NCBI RefSeq assembly: GCF_000764225.1
Contig: NZ_JQED01000040.1
Location: forward strand, 1-64,000
From: Colwellia psychrerythraea
GTDB taxonomy: Bacteria > Pseudomonadota > Gammaproteobacteria > Enterobacterales > Alteromonadaceae
DNA length: 64,000 nt
Direction: 5' to 3'
Shown here: piece by piece, positions 51,738 through 61,034 of the stretch
How the letters are laid out: each line of letters starts with the position of its first letter
Position numbering within the stretch: the first letter of the stretch is position 1
Made by a program: the position numbers and the translations under genes
Notes under the pieces: generated by a model
Told to the model about the DNA's origin: nothing
Databases searched by the model: none
What the model saw: only the letters and a program-made list of their open reading frames with translations

Positions 51738-52976
51738 TTATTGTTTTTTAGCAGCCTCTTTAAAGGCCATAACTGAAGGCGGGACAGCCGCGAGCAATGT
51801 TAAAAGGAATATTAAACCTATAGCCTTTAAGTTATTGATAGAAACAACGTTTAGACCAATTGACAGACCGTATTGGTTTAATAAAAATTCTTTTGAATAA
51901 GTGAAGCTAAACATAAGTAGAACTATAGCAAATATCGTACTTATTGAGATGATCAATAATGCTTCAACTTCTATCAACCAGTAAATAAAGAAAGGTGATG
52001 CGCCAATCATCCGCAGTAGTTTTATTTCTTGTCTGCGTTCACGAATCGACACAAGCAACATAGCACTTAAACCAAGCAAAGTAGAGACAATGACTAAAGC
52101 GGATACAACACGTAACGTATTTTCAGCAATTGAAACGGTTTTCCAAAGCTGAGAAAGCGCTACACCTGGTAAAATTGCCATCAATGGCTCGCCGTTTGAA
52201 GTATTTATTTTACGCTGCAATTGAAATGCTCTGACTCTAGATTTTAAGCCAATCATAACTGCTGTTATTGATTTTGGGTCTAACTCGTCATCGTGACTCA
52301 GTTTGGACTCATGATTATGAATAAACTGCTTACGTTTAGACGCTGACAAATGGACAACTTCAAGCCCTTGAAGACTAACATGAATAGTTTGATCAACTGG
52401 TGTGCCTGTTGCCTCTAGTATGCCTATAACCCGAAAAGGTGTATCGTCATGGTTTGTAAAACTTGTACTACCAATACCGTGTGACAGCGTTAGTGCTTTA
52501 CCAAGCTGATAATTTAATGTTTTTGCGACTTCGGAGCCGATAACGACGTCAAATGTTGAGTTTAATTTGCGCCCTTCACTGAATATTAAGGACTGTTTTG
52601 CCCCATAACTAAAATGTTCAAAATAATCAGATATTGTGCCTAAGACACGGTAACCTTGGTGAGAGTCGCCAAGAGAGATAGGAATAGCCCAACTCACAGC
52701 AGAATCTTCCGACAAGTCAACATAGGACTGCCAACTCATATTGTTCGTCGCTTTACCCATTCTAAACACTGAATATAGCAAAAGGTTTAGCTCACCACTG
52801 CGAGCCCCGACAATTAAATCAACACCTGAAACACTGCTCGCAAAGTTCGTTTTCGCTTGTGCTCTCATGTGTTCAACACTAAACATAACCAACATACTGA
52901 TACTTAGTGCTAGCGTTGTTAATATTACCGACCCTTTACGATGTATAAGACTTTGTGCAGCAAGCTTCAAGAACAT
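51738..52976 (-). CDS. ABC transporter permease, FtsX/MacB type
   Basis: 412 residues: N-terminal helix, a large extracytoplasmic MacB-like domain (about 45-270), then three helices with FtsX features (LLGLSAMLLVSIRERRQEIKLLRMIGAS, split at LRMIGAS). Acts as a mechanotransmission system, not a classical channel. Overlaps the stop of the ATPase gene by one base (TAATG). With the DUF3299 lipoprotein and DUF2796 gene nearby it resembles the zinc-regulated Zrg cluster of Vibrio. Confidence 0.88.
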   Translation of the reverse strand: MFLKLAAQSLIHRKGSVILTTLALSISMLVMFSVEHMRAQAKTNFASSVSGVDLIVGARSGELNLLLYSVFRMGKATNNMSWQSYVDLSEDSAVSWAIPISLGDSHQGYRVLGTISDYFEHFSYGAKQSLIFSEGRKLNSTFDVVIGSEVAKTLNYQLGKALTLSHGIGSTSFTNHDDTPFRVIGILEATGTPVDQTIHVSLQGLEVVHLSASKRKQFIHNHESKLSHDDELDPKSITAVMIGLKSRVRAFQLQRKINTSNGEPLMAILPGVALSQLWKTVSIAENTLRVVSALVIVSTLLGLSAMLLVSIRERRQEIKLLRMIGASPFFIYWLIEVEALLIISISTIFAIVLLMFSFTYSKEFLLNQYGLSIGLNVVSINNLKAIGLIFLLTLLAAVPPSVMAFKEAAKKQ

Positions 52977-53659
52977 TATTGAGTGGATTCCAAGAGATTG
53001 ATTTCTGATAGGGCAAGATTTGTAGCAAAATGTTGGCGCAAACTCATATCATGACTAACAAATAATAATGTGGCTCCCTGTTGTTGGCAGAGCGCGTTAA
53101 GTAGTGAAATAAAGCTATCTCTTGATGCTTGGTCTAATGAAGAACTAGGTTCATCAGCAATAATGAGTTGCGGTTGATTTATCAAGGCTCTAGCAATACC
53201 CACACGTTGCCGTTGGCCGACACTAAGTTGATGGACTGGTCGATGCCAGTCTTGTTGGTCGAGCTTCAGCGTTGTTAATAGTTCTTGCAAATGCTTGAGT
53301 GAATTCGAAGGCTTATCCGCTGGCGAAAAGTGCATTGCCAATTTGATGTTATCAATGGTATTTAAGTAATCAATAAGATTAAATTTTTGAAAAATATAAC
53401 CAATATTTTTCGCGCGGTATTTATCACGCTGATGACTCGTCATTTTGCTTATTGGTTCACCTAATACCTTGATTGTACCACAATTCACGGGTTGTAAACC
53501 GCAAATAAGATTAAGTAATGTTGACTTTCCACTACCTGAGGGGCCATGAATAAATATCTGTTCCCCTTGCGCTACTTGCCAGTGAGGAATATTTAAAATT
53601 GTTCTAGTAGAGGCCTTTGAGTAAGAAAACTCAACCTTGTTCATTTCAATTGCGTTCAT
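52976..53659 (-). CDS. ABC transporter ATP-binding protein, LolD/MacB type
   Basis: 227 residues: Walker A GPSGSGKSTLL, Q-loop IFQKFNLIDYL, signature LSVGQRQRVGIARALI, Walker B LIIADEPSSSLD, H-loop FVSHD. Partners the FtsX-type permease encoded next. The promoter region between this gene and the DUF3299 gene holds a 17-base palindrome. Confidence 0.93.
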   Translation of the reverse strand: MNAIEMNKVEFSYSKASTRTILNIPHWQVAQGEQIFIHGPSGSGKSTLLNLICGLQPVNCGTIKVLGEPISKMTSHQRDKYRAKNIGYIFQKFNLIDYLNTIDNIKLAMHFSPADKPSNSLKHLQELLTTLKLDQQDWHRPVHQLSVGQRQRVGIARALINQPQLIIADEPSSSLDQASRDSFISLLNALCQQQGATLLFVSHDMSLRQHFATNLALSEINLLESTQ

Positions 53660-53713
53660 TGTTATAAGCTTTTACGAAGTCGGGTAGTTGCCAAAGTTCA
53701 TTATGTGATACTA

Positions 53714-53730
53714 TAACACTAATAGTGTTA
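53714..53730. promoter_or_regulatory. Palindrome between the ABC operon and the DUF3299 gene
   Basis: TAACACTA-A-TAGTGTTA, perfect 8+1+8, in the divergent promoter region (55 bases from the ATPase start, 84 from DUF3299). Could be a Zur or other metalloregulator operator; it differs from the Zur-like box at 58274. Confidence 0.45.
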
Positions 53731-53813
53731 CTATAAAATATATCAGGTGGTAAGAACTGTGAGTTTTAACAAGTAATCACACTGATAATTTTTTTAATTT
53801 TGGGTGGGGTTGA

Positions 53814-54479
53814 ATGAAGTTTTCAACAATATGGTTTTGTTTTTTTGTCATATTAGGTTGTAAAGAAGCGCAACCGATAAAAGGTGTAAGTACAGAGCGA
53901 CAAGTTGTTATTTCCGTGCAATTAGCACAGCCTTTGTTACCTGCTCCGAGTACTAAAGCAATATTAGATCAATATGAAACAATTGAGTGGATTGCGCTAA
54001 TACCCGAAGCAGACTTAGATGCCTTACTAAACCCGCCTGATTACATAGTGAATGTTGCTGATGGTTCGATGGAAGATGAAATAAATAGCTCTATTCAAAG
54101 TTCGATGAACCCTATTCAGGAGAGTGATGGGGTTTACGAACAAGCGTTGAATTCTACCAATATCATCGATGCTATGGATGGTCGAAAGATTCGTATTCCT
54201 GGCTTTGTTGTGCCAGTTGGATTTACTGATGAGCAGCGTATTACTAGCTTTTTTCTTGTTCCTTATTTTGGTGCGTGTTTGCATATGCCACCACCGCCAC
54301 CTAATCAAATTATTTATATAAAAACAGACCAAGGTTTTGATTTAGAGAGTATATATGAGCCGGTATGGGTTTCAGGTATGTTATCCGCGGAAAAGTTTGA
54401 GGATCCAATGGCTACCTCAGCATATAGCATGGATATGGTGAATATAAAACTATACTACGAGGACAAATATCAAGAGTAA
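53814..54479 (+). CDS. DUF3299 lipoprotein
   Basis: 221 residues. A lipoprotein signal with lipobox (VILGC, Cys near 16), then a low-complexity stretch with PPDYI, and the DUF3299 core: MDGRKIRIPGFVVPVGF, FFLVPYFGACLHMPPPPPNQII, and WVSGMLSAEKFEDPMATSAYSM. Family members often sit beside MacB/FtsX-type ABC genes, as here; they are thought to work at the envelope. Function unknown. Confidence 0.85.
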   Translation: MKFSTIWFCFFVILGCKEAQPIKGVSTERQVVISVQLAQPLLPAPSTKAILDQYETIEWIALIPEADLDALLNPPDYIVNVADGSMEDEINSSIQSSMNPIQESDGVYEQALNSTNIIDAMDGRKIRIPGFVVPVGFTDEQRITSFFLVPYFGACLHMPPPPPNQIIYIKTDQGFDLESIYEPVWVSGMLSAEKFEDPMATSAYSMDMVNIKLYYEDKYQE

Positions 54480-54482
54480 TAT

Positions 54483-55838
54483 CTACCAGTAATAATGATT
54501 GGCATTGTGATTAAATACTAATCGTTGGGATGCATTCATTGGAGCACAAATATTACAACCATCATACACCTGATGGCCATTCACCCATGTTGATAATATT
54601 TTTGCTGAAAAGGTATGATTATCAAACGGTGTCCAACGGCAATGGTATCGACTATTTTCATGGGTATGTAACGTCGCAGCATTGGGATCAACTAAGACTA
54701 GATCAGCAAAATACCCCTCCCTTAAAAAACCTCGCTCGCATATTTTGTAACGAATCGCTGGATTATGGGCAACTTTTTGCACCACTTGATTGATCGTTAA
54801 GTTCCCCTTAGACACTTGATCAAGCAATGAAAGTAAAGCTGCTTCGACTAACGGTAATCCAGCTGGAGCCTTATCATAGTCTACTTGCTTTTCTTGCCAT
54901 GTATGTGGCGCGTGATCGGTGGCAATAATATCTATTTGCCCAGTTTGTAGCCCGTAAAGTATTGCATCTCGATCTTTGCGTGTTTTAATCGCAGGGTTAC
55001 ACTTAATCAGGTTACCTTTTGTTTGGTAATCGTCATTGGTATACCAAAGGTGGTGAACGCAAGCTTCACTCGTAATATTTTTACCCACAATTGAACCCTT
55101 TTCAAATAATGACAGCTCTTTTGCAGTTGTGATATGGAGTACATGTAATTGAGCGTTGAACTTTTTTGCTAAATTAACCGCATAAGAAGACGAAGCAAAA
55201 CAAGCCTTATCACTACGAATCCAAGGGTGATCATGTATATCAACAGTGCCTTTTTCAAGCAACAAACATTTATGGTTTTGTGCAATAATAGGGCTGCTTT
55301 CACAATGGGTTACTATAAGCGTTGGGCTTTGCTCAAAAATATTATCTAATGCTTGCGGATGCTCTACGAGTAAATCGCCAGTTGATGCGCCCATAAAAAC
55401 TTTGACACCGCAGTGTTTAGTCGGATCTAACTTTTTGATCTCATCAAGGTTTACTTCAGTAGCCCCTAAATAAAAAGAATAATTAGCCAGTGATGTGCGC
55501 TGAGCGATAGCAAACTTCGCTTCAAGTGCTTCTAAATTGGTGGTAGCAGGGTTCACATTGGGCATCTCCATATAACTAGTTATTCCACCTGCCACCGCTG
55601 CGCGTGATTCTGTCTCGATTGTTCCTTTGTGGGTGAGACCTGGTTCTCTAAAGTGTACTTGGTCATCAATCATACCCGGTAATAGCAAACAACCCGACGC
55701 GTCGATGATCTCTTCATTATTTACAGCTGCTAACTCACTCGCTATTTGGTCAATTCTGCCGTTTTTTATACGAAGATCTGCTATAAACTGCTGATCTTCA
55801 TTAACAAGTGTAGCGTTTTTTATTAGAGTATTTTTCAT
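54483..55838 (-). CDS. pyrC: Dihydroorotase, class I paralogue lacking one metal His
   Basis: 451 residues of the amidohydrolase superfamily. The motif is DDQVHFREPG where most dihydroorotases have DxHxH: the first His is Gln. The carbamylated Lys (GVKVFMGAS), His in IVTHCE and HVLHITT, and the catalytic Asp in ATDHAPH are kept. Last gene of a minus-strand run with ZrgA-like, HisI-like and COG0523 genes, as expected of a zinc-starvation substitute (PyrC2-like). It may use less or different metal, which I infer. 111 bases separate it from the DUF2796 gene. Confidence 0.88.
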   Translation of the reverse strand: MKNTLIKNATLVNEDQQFIADLRIKNGRIDQIASELAAVNNEEIIDASGCLLLPGMIDDQVHFREPGLTHKGTIETESRAAVAGGITSYMEMPNVNPATTNLEALEAKFAIAQRTSLANYSFYLGATEVNLDEIKKLDPTKHCGVKVFMGASTGDLLVEHPQALDNIFEQSPTLIVTHCESSPIIAQNHKCLLLEKGTVDIHDHPWIRSDKACFASSSYAVNLAKKFNAQLHVLHITTAKELSLFEKGSIVGKNITSEACVHHLWYTNDDYQTKGNLIKCNPAIKTRKDRDAILYGLQTGQIDIIATDHAPHTWQEKQVDYDKAPAGLPLVEAALLSLLDQVSKGNLTINQVVQKVAHNPAIRYKICERGFLREGYFADLVLVDPNAATLHTHENSRYHCRWTPFDNHTFSAKILSTWVNGHQVYDGCNICAPMNASQRLVFNHNANHYYW

Positions 55839-55949
55839 AAATGTTCGGTACTTTTCTTGAGGGTCATTAATTTTCAGCGAATGTTATTGGTCATTTTTGT
55901 TTGACATATGCATTCTAACTTTAAGGGTAATGCATGCTAGGTACGTTCG

Positions 55950-56513
55950 TTACTGCCAAAACAGAGTATTTTTTTTACGGGTTAGATTAGTCGCGCCTTG
56001 CTTGTTATTATTCAGCCATGACGCTTCAATTTTTTCGATAGTAGGAAAGTGCTCAAATAGCACTATTCTTATTGAAGTAGCCTCAGCTAGTTGTTGGCAA
56101 TCTAACTGATATTCAGCTGAAATTTCAGCATGTGCTTGATGTTTAGACTCAATCCTTGTTGGCAACAAAGCATCTATATCAAGTGTTTTATCACTGAGAT
56201 TACAGCTTGAAGGTGCTAGAGTGATCACATTACTCACCTCATTCAAGATACTTTGCAGGCGCTTAACGCTAGCAATTTCTTGCTTTGTTTCAGCCTTATG
56301 TTCAAAGCCTACAAAGCTGTTAGCAGGTGCTAATAAATTGATCAATAGAGAGTCATTTTCTATCGCGATAGTAAGCTGAACAAGACCATGGACATGGGCA
56401 TGATGTTCGTGTGCTGAGTGTTCATCGTTAGCGCTTGCTACGTGAGCCATAAGTAAGCAAGCCAGTGTTGAAAAAGCAAAAAGCATCATCATAGGTGACA
56501 GCATTCGCTCCAA
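55950..56513 (-). CDS. DUF2796/ZrgA-like periplasmic zinc-binding protein
   Basis: 187 residues: signal peptide to about residue 28 (VASA), a His cluster (NDEHSAHEHHAHVHG), then LVQLTIAIENDSLLINLLAPANSFVGFEHKA, the conserved DUF2796 core, and a C-terminal RIVLFEHFP. In Vibrio the homologue ZrgA is Zur-regulated and helps zinc uptake. Lies 33 bases after the HisI-like gene, in the zinc region. Confidence 0.85.
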   Translation of the reverse strand: MERMLSPMMMLFAFSTLACLLMAHVASANDEHSAHEHHAHVHGLVQLTIAIENDSLLINLLAPANSFVGFEHKAETKQEIASVKRLQSILNEVSNVITLAPSSCNLSDKTLDIDALLPTRIESKHQAHAEISAEYQLDCQQLAEATSIRIVLFEHFPTIEKIEASWLNNNKQGATNLTRKKNTLFWQ

Positions 56514-56546
56514 TAAAGACGGGGCTTTGTCGCAATCAATTTGAAT

Positions 56547-56987
56547 TTAATCATCTGCGATCTCCATGTTTTGAGGTGGCGTATGTAATTGCACGGTATG
56601 GCAGTCGCTATCAACCTGTAAGTAAAAACAATTCGATCGGCCAGTATGACAAGCGGCTCCACTTTGAGTAACTAGACATAAAATCGTATCTCCGTCGCAA
56701 TCAAAACGCATGGTAACGAGCTGTTGTGTATGACCACTGGTTTCACCCTTTACCCAAAAGTCATTGCGACTACGCGACCAATAGGTCATACGTCCTGTAG
56801 TTATGGTTTTATCAAGCGCCGCTCGATTCATCCAGGCATGCATCAAGACATCTTTAGTTATCTGACATTGAGCTATCACTGGAATTAAGCCTTGGTCATT
56901 AAATGCTAGGTGTTCGATGCAGTCTGGTAATGCAACAAAATCGTCTTCGATTAGTGTTTCTAATGAAAGGTAAAAGTCATTTAACAT
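56547..56987 (-). CDS. hisI: Phosphoribosyl-AMP cyclohydrolase paralogue (HisI-like)
   Basis: 146 residues, the stand-alone HisI type. Conserved blocks: AWMNRAALDKTITTGRMTYWSRSR, WVKGETSGHTQQ, the Mg-binding FDCDGD, and GAACHTGRSNCF. All three zinc Cys (CLV, CHTG, NCF) are present, so it still looks zinc-binding. No other his genes are near. Next to a COG0523 gene it matches the HisI2 paralogues of zinc-starvation regulons. It lies 58 bases downstream of the GTPase gene. Confidence 0.9.
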   Translation of the reverse strand: MLNDFYLSLETLIEDDFVALPDCIEHLAFNDQGLIPVIAQCQITKDVLMHAWMNRAALDKTITTGRMTYWSRSRNDFWVKGETSGHTQQLVTMRFDCDGDTILCLVTQSGAACHTGRSNCFYLQVDSDCHTVQLHTPPQNMEIADD

Positions 56988-57045
56988 AACGATACTACAC
57001 TCCCTAAGCGTTTATTATATAAGCATTGTTTTATGAACATCATAC

Positions 57046-58251
57046 TTATTGCCAAGCTGGAAATGGGTCTTGTAAAGTTAGCCAGTAATCTTGACCACGT
57101 AACACTTCCTCTTCGCTTAACAAACAATTATCTAGTGCCTTGGTTATGCTCGTTTTGTCTAACCCTTGACCAATAAACACCAGCTCTTGGCGCATGTCAC
57201 CAAAGGGTTCAAGCCAATCTTTTTCTATAGAAGCAAGGTATTCTTTATCAGTAGGCCAATCTTTTTTAGGGATGGCTTTCCAAAACATCCCCCCAAAACC
57301 ATAACGGGCAATGCCGCCCGCCTGACTCCACTGACCAGCCAATTGAGGGCGAGATGCTAACCAAAAGTATCCCTTTGAACGTAGCAGCTTACCGTAATTA
57401 TCTAAGCTATGTAGTAATTGATGGAATTTATCAGGATGAAATGGAAGACGTGCTTTATAGCTGAAGCTACTAATGCCATATTCTTCTGTCTCAGGCACAT
57501 GATCACCACGCATTTCTTGCAACCAACCCGGTGCTTGTTGCGCGCGATCAAAGTCAAATAAGCCAGTATTAAGCACTTCATTAATATTCACTTGACCATG
57601 GGAAATAGGCACTATTTTCGCGTGGATATTAAGTGTTTTAATAATTGCTGTTAATTGCTCTATTTCTGCCGAACTGATTAAATCCGTTTTACTGATCAGA
57701 ATCACATCAGCAAACTCCACTTGGTCAACCAATAAATCGGCGACGCTACGCTCATCTTCTTCACCTAATGATTCACCTGTCTCTTGTAGATACTTTGCCT
57801 CTTCATAATCTGTTAAAAAATTAACGGCATCAACGACAGTCACCATGGTATCAAGGTCCGCAACATCAGATAGTGAAACACCCTCTTCATCGGCAAATGT
57901 AAACGTTTCTGCGACAGGTAGTGGTTCAGAAATTCCTGTTGATTCAATTACTAGGTAATCAAAACGTCCTTCCTGTGCTAGCTTAGTCACTTCTTCCAGT
58001 AAATCTTCACGAAGCGTACAACAAATACAGCCGTTGCTCATTTCTACCAGTTTTTCTTCACTGCGATTTAAAGAAACATCATTCTGAACAATCGCCGAAT
58101 CTATATTAATTTCACTCATATCGTTGACGATAACAGCAACTTTCTTTCCATCACGATTATTCAATATATGGCTTAGTACAGTTGTTTTACCCGCACCCAA
58201 AAATCCAGAAAGTACAGTGACTGGCAGTTTGTTAATTTTTTTACTTTGCAT
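57046..58251 (-). CDS. COG0523-family GTPase, putative zinc metallochaperone
   Basis: 401 residues. G3E GTPase with Walker [13 protein letters not shown], metal motif [14 protein letters not shown] (CxCC), Walker [11 protein letters not shown] and SKTDL; the C-terminal CobW_C domain ([18 protein letters not shown] to about 380) is complete. Zinc-linked members (ZigA, YeiR, ZagA types) help deliver zinc under starvation. First gene of the probable Zur operon; the 32-base palindrome starts 23 bases upstream of its ATG. Confidence 0.92.
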   Translation of the reverse strand: MQSKKINKLPVTVLSGFLGAGKTTVLSHILNNRDGKKVAVIVNDMSEINIDSAIVQNDVSLNRSEEKLVEMSNGCICCTLREDLLEEVTKLAQEGRFDYLVIESTGISEPLPVAETFTFADEEGVSLSDVADLDTMVTVVDAVNFLTDYEEAKYLQETGESLGEEDERSVADLLVDQVEFADVILISKTDLISSAEIEQLTAIIKTLNIHAKIVPISHGQVNINEVLNTGLFDFDRAQQAPGWLQEMRGDHVPETEEYGISSFSYKARLPFHPDKFHQLLHSLDNYGKLLRSKGYFWLASRPQLAGQWSQAGGIARYGFGGMFWKAIPKKDWPTDKEYLASIEKDWLEPFGDMRQELVFIGQGLDKTSITKALDNCLLSEEEVLRGQDYWLTLQDPFPAWQ

Positions 58252-58903
58252 TTACTTTGTTCCAGGACGTCAATTAAACTGTTATGTTATAACATAACAG
58301 TTTAAATGTGAATTTAGTATTAGTTTTTAAAAGCTAGTTTTTCAACAAAAGAAGTTTTATGGCAAACTTAACCTAAATGTCAGGTTACTTTCATCAAGTT
58401 AACTTATCGAGTTACACAAACATTAAATAATCCTTGCCAGCAATCTCGTCTTACCCTGTTTTCGTGAACAAATTCCACTGGTTATAGATATTCAACAGGA
58501 GGTGTTTCTGACAAAAGGTAAAAATTATCAATGTCAACCTGCTGAGCTCAAACGAATGGTATGATGAATTTAGCTTAAGGTGACTTAACTTTTACAGGCA
58601 GTAAGCAGGCTCTAAATACTGAGTTTCTCAAGTTATAAACGAGTTTATGAAAGTAAAAAAGGAACGGATGTTTTTACTAAGTGTCGTGGTATTCTTCGAT
58701 TGGAATCCGATTAAAGTTTAGTTGTATTAAGCGACACCCTGGCGGATACCCCGTAAACATGATGTACAATACTCAAGACTTCAAATATTTCACGCTGTGA
58801 CTATTATTCTTGGCTTAGCAGACAAACATTATGCTAACTGAGAAATATCAGCATAAAGCCTCTATAGGTTGTAAAACATTAATTTGTTCTTTGCAATTTT
58901 GCA
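58252..58903. other. Intergenic region, 652 bases
   Basis: Contains the Zur-like palindrome at its left edge and a weak hairpin TTATGCT/AGCATAA (58829-58856) that may end the orphan gene transcript. The rest shows no gene, repeat or RNA that I can identify. Confidence 0.5.
58274..58305. promoter_or_regulatory. Zur-like operator, perfect 32-base palindrome
   Basis: The central 20 bases are TGTTATGTTATAACATAACA; symmetry extends six bases further on each side. This closely matches the gammaproteobacterial Zur box (ATGTTATAACAT core). It overlaps the expected promoter of the COG0523 gene (23 bases upstream), so zinc-bound Zur would block transcription. Confidence 0.82.
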
Positions 58904-59605
58904 TCAGTACAATTTATAAACACGTCGGTATCCATCAATTAGATAAATTTTATTAAAATTATGTTCTAATTTTAATAAGTCATAGGCTCCCCGGTATGAA
59001 TCCACATCAGCCATGCAATAGGTATTAAAGAGCGCGAGCCAATATTCATCAGCATCGCTATTAATATTTGTATTAGCATTGCATTTTTGATTCTTAATGA
59101 TAATCCTGTTTTCTAACAAAAATTGGGTATTTTCCTGAATGTTTGTCGAAGCAAATTGAGTGGCTATTAATTGAACTACTTTTTGCTTTGGTGGGTGTTG
59201 ACACTTATATAAATTAATCGATACCACATAACCTAAAATGTCTATCACTGCCTTATGCGTTTTAGTCGCAATCATATTCAGAATTATCCGGGTAAGCTCT
59301 TTTTTAAATTCATTAATCCTCTTAATTGGGCTCGGAATAACCAGATGAATCCATCGGTTTTTAGGGATCAGGCTACCTATTTCTTCATTTAATTGTTCAA
59401 CGACATTAGAAATTGGCACATCGTCTGCCAACCTTGAACGCCGTTTGCCATTTTCATTAATATGCTCAACCAGTTTGGTAACTTCTACAGCAATTCTGCG
59501 ATTATTTAGTAGTAAATAACCGTCTGGCGGGTCTTCTCCATCGATGTATTTACCACCGAATTTAGATGCTAGGGTCGCAAGAACATATTCTTCATCTGGT
59601 CTCAT
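58904..59605 (-). CDS. Orphan protein with a PD-(D/E)XK-like segment
   Basis: 233 residues from the ATG at 59605 (AGGA, 6-7 bases upstream; a longer frame reaches 59644). N-terminal FGGKYIDGEDPPDGYLLLNN then RRIAVEVTKL puts a PD, about 14 residues, and ExTK in the order of restriction-endonuclease-like folds. The rest (IHLVIPSPIKRINEFKKELTRI, IDILGYVVSINLY, GAYDLLKLE) is unfamiliar. No methylase or toxin partner is next to it. Isolated between long gaps and a repeat, so it may be acquired. Nuclease fold is a guess. Confidence 0.5.
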   Translation of the reverse strand: MRPDEEYVLATLASKFGGKYIDGEDPPDGYLLLNNRRIAVEVTKLVEHINENGKRRSRLADDVPISNVVEQLNEEIGSLIPKNRWIHLVIPSPIKRINEFKKELTRIILNMIATKTHKAVIDILGYVVSINLYKCQHPPKQKVVQLIATQFASTNIQENTQFLLENRIIIKNQKCNANTNINSDADEYWLALFNTYCMADVDSYRGAYDLLKLEHNFNKIYLIDGYRRVYKLY

Positions 59606-60395
59606 GATGTATCCTAAAAGCATATCCGTACATGATGAAAACAATACGGCAAGGGATATATTAACTGTTAACGAGTCTTTGATTCTAATGTATGAATGGT
59701 AGATTTAACCATTCATAATGGCATGTTTTCGTGCTCAAATAATATCGATAACGGGGCTAATACCTCACGTATTCATATACAAAACTAATCAATTCATATT
59801 GTTAGTATAGGATATTGGGCCATTTTTTTCGTGCAGCAGTTTTTGCTTAGTTGAACATAGTGAACAATGCTGCTTCGCGTAGACTTGCGCCCTACTCTTA
59901 TTCGCTATTGTGGGGGGTATTATTTATTTACTGTGTAACTCACTGACAGAAAGCCTGTAAGTGATTTAGCCTGCCATTTATTTTCGATTTGTTTACCTTA
60001 TCAATTGTTAGAAAGCCTTTTGAATAAGTAACCTGAACTCGGCTTAACAAATGTTGATCTAGCAGCTATTTTTCCTAACTTCTGCGTTAAATTGACTTGC
60101 AATAGAACAGCTATTGACGCGAAATTTTCCTTAATTACGAAAAACTATCAAGCCAGAAACTTATAAAAGTAATTTATGCCTATATTTCAATTGGTTAAAC
60201 ATCTCTTAAACTGAGTTCAGTTTAAGTAATGTATTTTAAATACCTGCAACCAAATACGGCGCAGAATTTTCCATATCTGAGAGAAAACAATAATTGAACT
60301 ATACTTAATACAAGGAAGCACAATTAATTATTGTCAGTACTATAAGGATGAAAAACAAAGTAGTCACTTTGATGCAATCTTATGAGGTATTCACT
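59606..60395. other. Intergenic region, 790 bases, holding the second repeat copy
   Basis: The only structure I identify is the dispersed repeat at 60030-60191 and an inverted pair GAATGGTAGATTTAACCATTC (shown as GAATGGT/ACCATTC, about 59692-59713). No gene is supported in the rest. Confidence 0.5.
60030..60191. repeat. Dispersed intergenic repeat, copy 2 (about 162 bases)
   Basis: Begins AACCTGAACTCGGCTTAACA and follows the copy at 15491-15652 base by base with scattered substitutions. The central hairpin is retained as CAATAG-AACAG-CTATTG, with changes in the loop but not in the arms, and GACGCGAAA follows. Retained pairing suggests the structure matters. Confidence 0.8.
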
Positions 60396-60728
60396 ATGAA
60401 TCATGATCTCCTTCCAGACTATGATACGCTTAGGGATTTAGCTGAAAACTCACCCGATAAACTTGAATCCATTCTGCGAAAAAATATCGAAGCAATCATA
60501 GAAAAAACATCTGGAAATCATCGGCGACGTTTGCAAGGATTACAATTTCAAATAGATGCACAAAGGCAGCTGGCCAAAAACCCTGTCGATTCCTGCATTC
60601 GAATATCACGAATGATGCATGAGTCTTTTCTTGAATTAAATAGAGCGTTAACAAATTTCAATAACAGCCAGCCAATATGCGATAAGAAAAAGGATTCTTA
60701 TATCATCTACTTAACGGATAGAAAGTAA
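60396..60728 (+). CDS. DUF3135 protein
   Basis: 110 residues from the ATG at 60396, which has GAGG 8-9 bases upstream; an upstream ATG at 60348 is in frame. NHDLLPDYDTLRDLAENSPDKLESI (split: LLPDYDTLRDLAENSP), LQGLQFQIDAQRQLAKNP and RISRMMHESFLELN are the DUF3135 pattern. Small, helical, cytoplasmic, of unknown function. Upstream of ttcA. Confidence 0.78.
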   Translation: MNHDLLPDYDTLRDLAENSPDKLESILRKNIEAIIEKTSGNHRRRLQGLQFQIDAQRQLAKNPVDSCIRISRMMHESFLELNRALTNFNNSQPICDKKKDSYIIYLTDRK

Positions 60729-61034
60729 CATCTGCTCCTTAGATTATGTGTTCACATATTCCAGGAGCTTTTGTCATTCTGGCCGTGCTTAAAGGAGGGT
60801 TTTTCATTATTTGCAGCATTATCAATCAGCTTGTTCAATCTCAGAGCCCACTAAAATCGATGTAAACCGTGAGATTTATATGAAAAAAGTTAAGTCATTA
60901 CTGAGTTTTGAGGTTGAAGATAATGAAATTATTAAATATTTAAACTATCTAAAAATGATCATTTCACTAGTACAATTGATATTATCAAACTGCTATAATT
61001 CTCGCCGTTAATTCCCTTCAATAAAGTAAAGAAC

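Noticed and set aside
60811..61011. Plus-strand frame of 66 codons between the DUF3135 gene and ttcA
   Set aside because: No clear ribosome site for the first ATG and no recognisable features; a shorter start at 60880 has none either. Left uncalled.
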